Shown here in pieces: positions 1 to 6,056 of a DNA stretch of 14,316 bases. Within the stretch, counting starts at the first letter, position 1; every line of letters begins with the position of its first letter. The translations under genes and the position numbers were made by a program. Below the pieces are notes generated by a model, which was given only the letters and a program-made list of their open reading frames with translations, made no database searches and was not told where the DNA came from. Source of the stretch: Scybalousia_A sp964626385 (GTDB taxonomy: Bacteria; Bacteroidota; Bacteroidia; Bacteroidales; P3); NCBI GenBank assembly GCA_964626385.1, contig CAZVEO010000063.1, positions 1 through 14,316 of the forward strand, read 5' to 3'.

Positions 1-150
1 ACGCTGAAAATCAAGAAAAATGCCCAATTTTGACCCTTCGAAAAAGGTTAACTCACTGATAATCAATAGTATCACCCTTATTTTTGGATTTTAAATGGGT
101 ATTTATGCGATTTTCCGAAAATTTTTTTTGAGACTTTTTTTATAGGTTAC

Positions 151-175
151 AGGCACTGCCTGCACCCACAGGGTG
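151..175. repeat. Two adjacent short hairpins
   Basis: AGGC-act-GCCT (151-161) is followed after one base by CACCC-aca-GGGTG (163-175). Both have perfect stems and three-base loops. No T run follows on the plus strand, so they do not look like an intrinsic terminator. Function unknown. Confidence 0.5.
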
Positions 176-265
176 TCTTATAAGGGCAAAGCCGTTACTT
201 TTTAGGCGCTTTTTATGAGGTATTTAATATTAGTTAAATTTGCTTAAGGATAGCAAAGCCATATT

Positions 266-302
266 TTTTATAGTTTTGTCCTATAAAATCAGGCTGAGCC
301 TG
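266..302. repeat. Two adjacent inverted repeats
   Basis: TTTTATAG (266-273) and CTATAAAA (281-288) form a perfect 8-bp stem with a 7-base loop. One base later comes the palindrome CAGGCT-g-AGCCTG (290-302). The second core resembles the centre of the inverted repeat at 6015-6054 (CAGGCT followed by CTGTG). They could be structured RNA or degenerate copies of a dispersed palindromic repeat; the sequence alone does not decide. Confidence 0.45.
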
Positions 303-455
303 TGTTCTCCCCAAACAACTATAAACAGCCTATCAAAGTAATTCAAAACACTTTGTGGATGTGTTGGAGATTTTGGCACACTTTTAGCGGGAGATTATTA
401 TAAGAAAATTTGGCGTTAATAATTTTGCTTAATTATATGTTTTATTGGAGCAAGA

Positions 456-486
456 TTTGATATGTTAAATAAAGTTTGTATTTTTG
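456..486 (+). promoter_or_regulatory. Promoter for atpE operon
   Basis: A Bacteroidota primary-sigma-type promoter: TTTG at 456-459 (the -33 element), a 19-bp spacer, then TATTTTTG at 479-486, which matches TAnnTTTG (the -7 element). Transcription would start around 490-494, leaving an A/T-rich leader of about 35 bases before the atpE start. A promoter here supports atpE being the first gene of its transcript. Confidence 0.6.
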
Positions 487-525
487 CAATAACGTATAGA
501 AAAACAAATAAAAATTTAAAAAACA

Positions 526-786
526 ATGACAACACTGATGATTATGTTGGATGCAGTTGCAAACTACCTTCCTATAGGACAGGGACTTGCAGCAATAGGA
601 GCTGGACTTGCAGCAATAGCAGCAGGTATAGGTATAGGTAACATTGGTAAAAATGCTATGGATGCTATAGCAAGACAGCCAGAGGCTACGGGAGATATTC
701 GTACTAATATGATTATTATTGCGGCTTTGGTAGAGGCTGTTGCTTTGTTTGCCGTAGTAACTTGCTTTATTTTGATAGTAAAATAA
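526..786 (+). CDS. atpE: ATP synthase Fo subunit c
   Basis: This is the membrane rotor subunit of F1Fo ATP synthase; 8-17 copies form the ring that carries protons across the inner membrane. The 86 residues fold as a two-helix hairpin: a glycine/alanine-rich first helix (about 17-42), the polar loop ARQPE (49-53) that contacts the F1 stalk, and a second helix (about 61-84) with the ion-binding carboxylate Glu70. The residue after Glu70 is Ala, and the helix-1 position that is Gln in sodium-type rings is Ile by hand alignment, so a proton-driven ring is expected. Internal ATGs at 538 and 544 are possible alternative starts; the first was kept because it follows an A-rich leader. It heads the atpE-F-H-A block and, unusually, has no atpB directly upstream. 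Confidence 0.95.
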   Translation: MTTLMIMLDAVANYLPIGQGLAAIGAGLAAIAAGIGIGNIGKNAMDAIARQPEATGDIRTNMIIIAALVEAVALFAVVTCFILIVK

Positions 787-855
787 TTCTTTTGGTGTTG
801 TGCTTATAAGAATAATTATAACACAATACTTTTAATGTATTAAAATACAAGAATT

Positions 856-1350
856 ATGGAATTACTTACACCCGGCATAGGACTGATATTTTGGATGACT
901 ATTATTTTTGTAATAGTCCTTGTGATATTAGGCAAATGGGGTTGGCCTGTGCTTATAAAAAGCATAAAAAAGAGAGAATCAGATATAAGAGATTCTCTTA
1001 ATGCAGCAAAGAAAGCACAGGAAGAAATGAAGCAACTAAAACTTGACAATGAATCTTTGTTGCAAGAGGCTAAGCAAGAGAGAGATGAATTGCTCAAAGA
1101 GGCAAAGAAACTCAAAGACCAAATAATAGAGCAAGCAAAACAGCAAGCATCTTTGGAGGCAGATAAAATCATTGTTCAGGCAAGGGAAAATATAGAAATA
1201 GAAAAACGACAGGCTGTGGAGGATTTGAAAAATCAGATTTCTCTTTTCTCTATAGAAATAGCGGAAAAAATTCTTAAATCAGAACTTTCTGATAAAGAAA
1301 AGAGTGAGAAAATAATTTCTCAAGAGTTGGAAAACATAAAGTTTAACTAA
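856..1350 (+). CDS. atpF: ATP synthase Fo subunit b
   Basis: Peripheral stalk subunit that holds the F1 head still against the rotating c ring. The 164-residue length is normal for bacterial b subunits. One N-terminal membrane helix (about residues 8-30, ending near GKWGWP) is followed by a long, highly charged helix rich in Lys, Glu and Gln (about 35-130) that would dimerise as a right-handed coiled coil, and a C-terminal part that binds subunit delta. It lies 69 bp after atpE and 9 bp before atpH, consistent with one transcript. The start ATG gives the standard short N-terminus before the membrane helix. Nothing is truncated. Confidence 0.95.
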   Translation: MELLTPGIGLIFWMTIIFVIVLVILGKWGWPVLIKSIKKRESDIRDSLNAAKKAQEEMKQLKLDNESLLQEAKQERDELLKEAKKLKDQIIEQAKQQASLEADKIIVQARENIEIEKRQAVEDLKNQISLFSIEIAEKILKSELSDKEKSEKIISQELENIKFN

Positions 1351-1359
1351 TCAAATGAA

Positions 1360-1899
1360 ATGAAAGAGGCAAAATTACAGAGTAGATATGCTCAGAGTCT
1401 TTATATTCTTGCAAAAGAAGGAAACCTTGTGGAGCAGGTTTATAGGGATGTTTTGTCTATAAGAGATATTTGTTTAAATAATAGAGAATTTCAACTTTTG
1501 CTCAAAAACCCCGTTGTCAAACCAAGTTTAAAAAAACGAATAATAATCTCTGTTTTTTCTACTAATTGTCAATCATTGACTGTAAAATTCCTTGATTTTA
1601 TAGTAGAAAAAAGAAGGGATATATATTTGTTGGGAATATGTGATGAGTTTTTGAAAATATATTATAGCGAACATAATATCAAAAAGGCTTTTTTGGTTGT
1701 CAGTGAAGAAATATCTTTGGCAATGGAACAAAAAATAAAAGAGGTCTTGCAACAAGAGTTTAAGGCTAATATAGATTTGGAAACTAAAGTAGATGAGGAT
1801 ATTTTAGGAGGTTTTTCTCTTCGTATAGAGGGTAAATTATATGATGCTTCTTATAAAAAGAAACTTGAGGATTTGAAAAAAGAATTGGTTAGCAACTAA
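1360..1899 (+). CDS. atpH: ATP synthase F1 subunit delta
   Basis: Delta caps the top of the F1 head and joins it to the b-subunit stalk (OSCP in mitochondria). The 179 residues match the family's length. The N-terminal helical domain opens with the typical RYAQSLYILAKE (residues 9-20). The C-terminal domain carries the family signature VDEDILGGFSLRIEG (144-158) followed by YDAS (161-164). The sequence is otherwise divergent, as is usual for delta. Position between atpF and atpA is the classical order and confirms the assignment. It is separated from atpF by only 9 bp and from atpA by 39 bp. Confidence 0.93.
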   Translation: MKEAKLQSRYAQSLYILAKEGNLVEQVYRDVLSIRDICLNNREFQLLLKNPVVKPSLKKRIIISVFSTNCQSLTVKFLDFIVEKRRDIYLLGICDEFLKIYYSEHNIKKAFLVVSEEISLAMEQKIKEVLQQEFKANIDLETKVDEDILGGFSLRIEGKLYDASYKKKLEDLKKELVSN

Positions 1900-1938
1900 G
1901 AAAAAGGTAAGTACAACAAAAAATAAACTGAAAGAATA

Positions 1939-3522
1939 ATGGCAGATATTAAACCATCAGAAGTTACGGCTATACTTAGGCAACAATTGTCAAATGCCAA
2001 TATAGATACTGAGTTGGAACAAATAGGCATAGTGTTGAGTGTGGGAGATGGTATTGTGCGTGCCTATGGATTGCAAAATGCTCAAGCAGGAGAGTTGGTT
2101 GAGTTTGCTTCTGGTACTGAGGGTATAGTGCAGAATTTGGAAGAGGATAATGTGGGTATAGTTCTTTTGGGAGAGGCTGGAGATATTAATGAGGGCGATA
2201 CAGTGAAAAGAACCAAGAGAATTGCCTCCGTTCCTGTGGGAGAGGGTATTGTTGGAAGAGTTATAAACACAATAGGACAGCCCATTGATGGCAAAGGAGC
2301 AATCACCGGCGAGTTGATAGATATGCCTATAGAAAGGAAGGCTCCTGGAGTTATTTATCGTCAGCCAGTGGAGGAACCTTTGCAAACTGGTATTAAAGCT
2401 GTAGACTCTATGATACCTATAGGTAGAGGGCAGAGAGAGTTGATTATTGGAGATAGACAGACTGGTAAAACAGCGATAGCAATAGACACTATAATAAATC
2501 AAAGAGAATTTTTTGAAGCAGGTAACCCTGTTTATTGTATCTATGTTGCTTGCGGACAAAAAGCCTCTACTGTTGCTCAAACGGTGAAGACTTTGCAAGA
2601 ACATGGAGCAATGCAATATACTGTTGTTTTGGCTGCTACTGCTTCTGATGCGGCTGCTATGCAGTTTTACGCTCCTTTTGCTGGAGCGGCTATAGGAGAA
2701 TATTTTAGAGATACGGGACGTTCGGCGTTGGTCGTTTATGATGATTTATCAAAACAAGCCGTTGCCTATAGAGAAGTCTCTTTGTTGCTTAGAAGACCGC
2801 CAGGCAGAGAGGCTTATCCAGGTGATGTCTTTTATTTGCATTCTCGTCTTTTGGAGAGAGCATGTAAAGTGATAGCCAACGACGAGGTTGCTAAAAATAT
2901 GAATGATTTACCTGAGGTTCTAAAAGATAAGGTAAAGGGTGGCGGTTCTTTGACAGCACTTCCTATTATAGAAACTCAAGCCGGAGATATAGCTGCCTAC
3001 ATACCTACCAATGTTATTTCCATTACTGATGGTCAGATATTTTTGGAGTCTAATCTATTCAATGCTGGTGTAAAGCCTGCTATTAATGTGGGTGTCTCTG
3101 TCTCAAGAGTTGGAGGTAAGGCTCAGATAAAATCTATGAAAAAGGTTGCCGGTACTCTAAAACTTGACCAAGCACAATATAGCGAATTGGAAGCCTTCTC
3201 AAAATTTGGCTCTGATTTGGATGCTGCGACAAAAATGGTCTTAGCAAAAGGCAAAAGGAATGTGGAAATATTAAAACAAGCTCAATATTCTCCTATGAGA
3301 GTAGAGGAGCAGGTTGCTATTATTGCTTGTGGAACAAATGATTGGTTAAGAGATGTTCCTGAGGACAAGGTTTTGGCGGTGGAAAAAGATTTCTTGGACT
3401 TTCTGAATATGAATCATAAAGACATTCTGTTGGAAATCAAAAAAGGCAATATAAATGATGAAATTCTGAATACTTTGCATTCAGTACTTGACGAGGTTGC
3501 CAATAAATACACTACACAATAA
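1939..3522 (+). CDS. atpA: ATP synthase F1 subunit alpha
   Basis: Non-catalytic nucleotide-binding subunit of the F1 hexamer; it alternates with beta and completes the catalytic sites. At 527 residues it is full length. Visible features are the N-terminal beta-barrel domain (about 25-95), the Walker A loop GDRQTGKT (171-178), the central motif VVYDDLSKQAVAYR (265-278), the segment AINVGVSVSRVGGKAQ (381-396) with the arginine finger Arg390 that reaches into the beta catalytic site, and the helical C-terminal domain. It is the last gene of this block: an intrinsic terminator begins 27 bp after the stop codon, and atpG, which normally follows in Bacteroidota, is absent. Confidence 0.98.
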   Translation: MADIKPSEVTAILRQQLSNANIDTELEQIGIVLSVGDGIVRAYGLQNAQAGELVEFASGTEGIVQNLEEDNVGIVLLGEAGDINEGDTVKRTKRIASVPVGEGIVGRVINTIGQPIDGKGAITGELIDMPIERKAPGVIYRQPVEEPLQTGIKAVDSMIPIGRGQRELIIGDRQTGKTAIAIDTIINQREFFEAGNPVYCIYVACGQKASTVAQTVKTLQEHGAMQYTVVLAATASDAAAMQFYAPFAGAAIGEYFRDTGRSALVVYDDLSKQAVAYREVSLLLRRPPGREAYPGDVFYLHSRLLERACKVIANDEVAKNMNDLPEVLKDKVKGGGSLTALPIIETQAGDIAAYIPTNVISITDGQIFLESNLFNAGVKPAINVGVSVSRVGGKAQIKSMKKVAGTLKLDQAQYSELEAFSKFGSDLDAATKMVLAKGKRNVEILKQAQYSPMRVEEQVAIIACGTNDWLRDVPEDKVLAVEKDFLDFLNMNHKDILLEIKKGNINDEILNTLHSVLDEVANKYTTQ

Positions 3523-3548
3523 AAAATATAATCATAATCGTAACAATG

Positions 3549-3585
3549 AAAAGATGTTGTTTTATAATGACAACATCTTTTTTTT
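3549..3585 (+). terminator. Intrinsic terminator after atpA
   Basis: A perfect 12-bp stem, AAAAGATGTTGT (3549-3560) and ACAACATCTTTT (3570-3581), encloses a 9-base loop, and an uninterrupted run of eight T ends at 3585. It ends the atpE-F-H-A transcript and separates it from the EF-G paralogue. Confidence 0.85.
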
Positions 3586-3695
3586 GTACTGATACGTAGT
3601 GATTATTTATATCATATAAAAGTATATTTTTGTTTATCTCATAGAGGTAAAAATATATGTTTTTTGGCATATATAGTAAAAAAAAACAATAAAAC

Positions 3696-3726
3696 TTTGC
3701 TATTCAACAATAAATAACTAATTTTG
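3696..3726 (+). promoter_or_regulatory. Promoter for EF-G paralogue
   Basis: TTTG at 3696-3699, a 19-bp spacer, then TAATTTTG at 3719-3726 (TAnnTTTG) give a good Bacteroidota promoter. The start of transcription would be near 3731, with an A/T-rich leader of about 45 bases. Element spacing is identical to the promoter before atpE. The rest of 3586-3777 shows no gene or clear structure. Confidence 0.6.
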
Positions 3727-3777
3727 TAATTTGTGAAATTACTATGCATAATCTTAACAAATAAATAAATTAAATAA

Positions 3778-5916
3778 ATGAAAATTTATAATACTTCGCA
3801 AATTAGAAATATTGCTTTTGTTGGTGGTAACAAGGCAGGAAAAACTTCATTGGCGGAAGCCATTTGCTTTAATTCTGGTTTGATAAACAGAAGAGGTACC
3901 ATAGAAGATGGTAACACAGTTTCTGACTATAGAGATATAGAAATAGAAAGAAAAGGTAGTGTTGTCTCCACTCTGCTAAGTGTAGAGTGTGCGGATAAGA
4001 AGGTGAACATTATGGATGTTCCTGGTTTTACTGATTTGCAGGGAGAATTGATGAGTGCTTTGCCCGTAGCAGAGAGTGCCGTTGTTGTGGTTAATGCACA
4101 AGCAGGCATAGAAGTAGGTACAGAGGTTGCTTTTAGATATGCCAATCGTTTGAATACTCCTATAATCATAGCAATGAATCAATTGGATGCAGAGAAAGCA
4201 AATTTTGATGAATATATAAAAGAATTGCAAGAAGAGTTTGGAGAAAAAGTTACTTTGGTACAATATCCTATTAACGCAGGTCTTGGTTTTGATAGTTTTA
4301 TAGACCTTGTTACTCAAAAGATGTATAAGTATCCAAAGGGTGGTGGCAAAGCAGAAATAACAGATATACCTGCTTCAGAAAATGATAAGGTAGAGGAGTT
4401 GCGTATGAAACTTGTGGAAAATGCTGCTACGGGAGATGATGCTTTGATGGAAAAATATTTTGAAGAAGGCGACCTTTCATTGGAAGACATTCGTAAAGGT
4501 TTGAAAATGGGTATTGCTTCAAGAAGTATTTATCCTGTGGTTTGTGTTTCTGCAAGAGAAAATATTGGTGTTGACAGAATGATGGAGTTTATTTGCAATA
4601 ATGTTCCTGCTCCTAATGAAGCAATAAATACTTTGAAGTATGAGGATGGCAATAAACCTACTTATGATGCAACAAAGGATGCTGTTGTTTATATGTTTAA
4701 GATAGCAAACGAATCTCATGTTGGAGAGATTTCCTTTATGAAAGTAATGGAGGGAGAAATTGTTGCAAGTGCTGACCTTGTCAATTCAAGAGATGCAAGC
4801 AAAGAAAGACTTTCTCAAATAAGTGTTAATGTAGGCAAAAATCGTACTGCAGTGGACAAAGCACTTGCGGGAGATATTGTTTCTACAATTAAATTAAAAG
4901 CTGTAAAGGTTGGCGATACTCTTACTTCAGCAAAGAATCAAGGTATAAAGGTAGAAAAAGTTGACTACCCTGAGCCAATATTTACTACTGCTATAAGAGC
5001 GTTGGATTCTACTGAGGAAGAGAAATTGGGAGCTGCTCTTAATGACTTTACTTCTCATGACCCTGCTATGCGTTTTGAGATAGCAAGAGAAAGCAAGCAA
5101 ACCATTGTTGGTGGTATGGGTGAGTTCCATATAAATATTTTAAAATGGTATTTGGACAATGTTTATAAAGTAAAGACCGAATTCTATACTCAAAAAATAC
5201 CTTATAGAGAAACTATAACTAAAGATGCTGAGGCTTCTTATAGACACAAAAAACAATCTGGTGGTGCAGGACAATTTGGAGAAGTATTTCTTTATATACA
5301 ACCTTATACAGAAGGAATGGCAAAACAAACCAAATACCCAATACGTGGTACTGAGGAAATAGAACTTTCTTGGGGTGGAAAGTTGATATTTAACAACTGT
5401 ATTGTTGGTGGAGCTATAGATGCAAGATTTATGCCTGCAATTCTTAAAGGTATAATGGAAAAAATGGAAGAAGGTCCTTTGACAGGTTCTTATGCAAGAG
5501 ATATTGTTGTCAATGTTTTTGACGGCAAAATGCACCCTGTGGATAGTAATGAAATGGCTTTCAAACTTGCAGGAAGAAATGCATTTAAAGAGGCTTTCAA
5601 AAACGCTGCTCCTAAGATTCTTGAGCCTATTTATGACCTTATTGTAACTGTGCCTGCAGACCTTATGGGTGGAGTTATGACCGATTTGCAAGGCAGACGT
5701 GCAATAGTTATGGGTATGGACTCCGAAGGTAAATATCAAATTATTAAGGCTAAGGCACCTTTGGCTGAAATGAATAGATATTCAACCGCACTTTCTTCTT
5801 TGACCTCAGGTAGAGGTACTTTCACAATGAAATATGCAGAGTATCAAGCGGTACCTACAGATGTTCAAAATGAACTGTTGAAAGCATACGAAGAAGAAAA
5901 TAAAGAAGAAGAATAG
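3778..5916 (+). CDS. fusA2: EF-G paralogue, EF-G2 type translation factor
   Basis: Ribosomal translocase family protein of 712 residues with all EF-G domains. The G domain (about 8-278) has the P-loop GGNKAGKT (16-23), but the G3 motif is DVPGF (80-84), so Phe replaces the His that is catalytic in canonical EF-G. The switch I motif RGITIT is replaced by KGSVVS (59-64), and G4 reads NQLD (134-137) instead of NKxD. Domains II and III follow (about 290-478), then domain IV with the loop QSGGAGQF (493-500) and tip His586 in HPVDSNE, and domain V. These traits match, from memory, the Bacteroides thetaiotaomicron EF-G2, reported to drive translocation without GTP hydrolysis and to accumulate under carbon starvation. 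Domain IV carries an insertion near 511-530 absent from canonical EF-G. It is a single-gene unit with its own promoter and terminator. Loss of GTPase activity here is inferred, not shown. Confidence 0.88.
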   Translation: MKIYNTSQIRNIAFVGGNKAGKTSLAEAICFNSGLINRRGTIEDGNTVSDYRDIEIERKGSVVSTLLSVECADKKVNIMDVPGFTDLQGELMSALPVAESAVVVVNAQAGIEVGTEVAFRYANRLNTPIIIAMNQLDAEKANFDEYIKELQEEFGEKVTLVQYPINAGLGFDSFIDLVTQKMYKYPKGGGKAEITDIPASENDKVEELRMKLVENAATGDDALMEKYFEEGDLSLEDIRKGLKMGIASRSIYPVVCVSARENIGVDRMMEFICNNVPAPNEAINTLKYEDGNKPTYDATKDAVVYMFKIANESHVGEISFMKVMEGEIVASADLVNSRDASKERLSQISVNVGKNRTAVDKALAGDIVSTIKLKAVKVGDTLTSAKNQGIKVEKVDYPEPIFTTAIRALDSTEEEKLGAALNDFTSHDPAMRFEIARESKQTIVGGMGEFHINILKWYLDNVYKVKTEFYTQKIPYRETITKDAEASYRHKKQSGGAGQFGEVFLYIQPYTEGMAKQTKYPIRGTEEIELSWGGKLIFNNCIVGGAIDARFMPAILKGIMEKMEEGPLTGSYARDIVVNVFDGKMHPVDSNEMAFKLAGRNAFKEAFKNAAPKILEPIYDLIVTVPADLMGGVMTDLQGRRAIVMGMDSEGKYQIIKAKAPLAEMNRYSTALSSLTSGRGTFTMKYAEYQAVPTDVQNELLKAYEEENKEEE

Positions 5917-5951
5917 TAATTTATTTCTTCATAATATTTATAAAATTTTTA

Positions 5952-5990
5952 CTCCGTTGAATTATTTTTATTCAACGGAGCATTTTTTTT
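5952..5990 (+). terminator. Intrinsic terminator after EF-G paralogue
   Basis: A perfect 11-bp stem, CTCCGTTGAAT (5952-5962) and ATTCAACGGAG (5970-5980), with a 7-base loop is followed by CA and eight T (5983-5990). It lies 35 bp after the EF-G stop codon. Read on the minus strand the stem is followed by TAAAAATTTT rather than a clean T run, so action on the secA transcript is less likely. Confidence 0.88.
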
Positions 5991-6014
5991 ATTTTTATGA
6001 GTCAGTATAGATTT

Positions 6015-6054
6015 TTATAAGTTTAGCACAGGCTTAATCTGTGCTGACTTATAA
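6015..6054. repeat. Long imperfect inverted repeat after secA
   Basis: TTATAAGTTTAGCACAG (6015-6031) pairs with CTGTGCTGACTTATAA (6039-6054) around a 7-base loop, with one bulge or mismatch. The repeat begins two bases past the secA stop codon on the minus strand. Neither strand has a T run after the stem, so it does not look like a standard terminator. It may protect the secA 3' end, act as a Rho-linked stop, or be a dispersed palindromic repeat. Confidence 0.6.
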
Positions 6055-6056
6055 GA

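Larger units (their letters stand above)
1..455. other. Non-coding region rich in small hairpins
   Basis: No open reading frame of meaningful length is present on either strand, and no remnant of atpB, the usual neighbour of atpE, could be recognised in the frames checked. The stretch is AT-rich with GC-bearing islands that form short inverted repeats: ATTTT/AAAAT at 110-122 followed by a T run, AGGC/GCCT at 151-161, CACCC/GGGTG at 163-175, GGC/GCC at 185-193, TTTTATAG/CTATAAAA at 266-288, CAGGCT/AGCCTG at 290-302, and AACAC/GTGTT at 347-365. The octamer GCAAAGCC occurs twice (186-193 and 253-260). TAnnTTTG-like sequences also occur at 235-242 and 420-427, but no well-spaced upstream TTTG was found. 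The region may be an intergenic spacer with 3' ends of an upstream transcript or a structured RNA; nothing more specific can be claimed. Confidence 0.6.

Noticed and set aside
57..65. Palindrome TGATAATCA as a possible operator
   Set aside because: Only nine bases with little extension; expected by chance in AT-rich DNA, and it is far from any gene start.
110..129. ATTTTCCGAAAAT followed by a T run as a terminator of a gene left of the window
   Set aside because: The stem is five A-T pairs only, too weak to call as a terminator.
420..427. TAATTTTG as an alternative atpE promoter
   Set aside because: No TTTG at 19-21 bp upstream; the pair at 456 and 479 fits better and is nearer the gene.
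1990..2616. 208-residue open frame on the minus strand within atpA
   Set aside because: It lies wholly opposite atpA, is rich in Ser, His, Tyr and Cys, shows no known motif and has no promoter; it mirrors the codon pattern of the real gene.
5140..5739. 199-residue open frame on the minus strand within the EF-G paralogue
   Set aside because: Fully antisense to a conserved gene, with Cys/Phe/Ser/His-rich composition typical of shadow frames.
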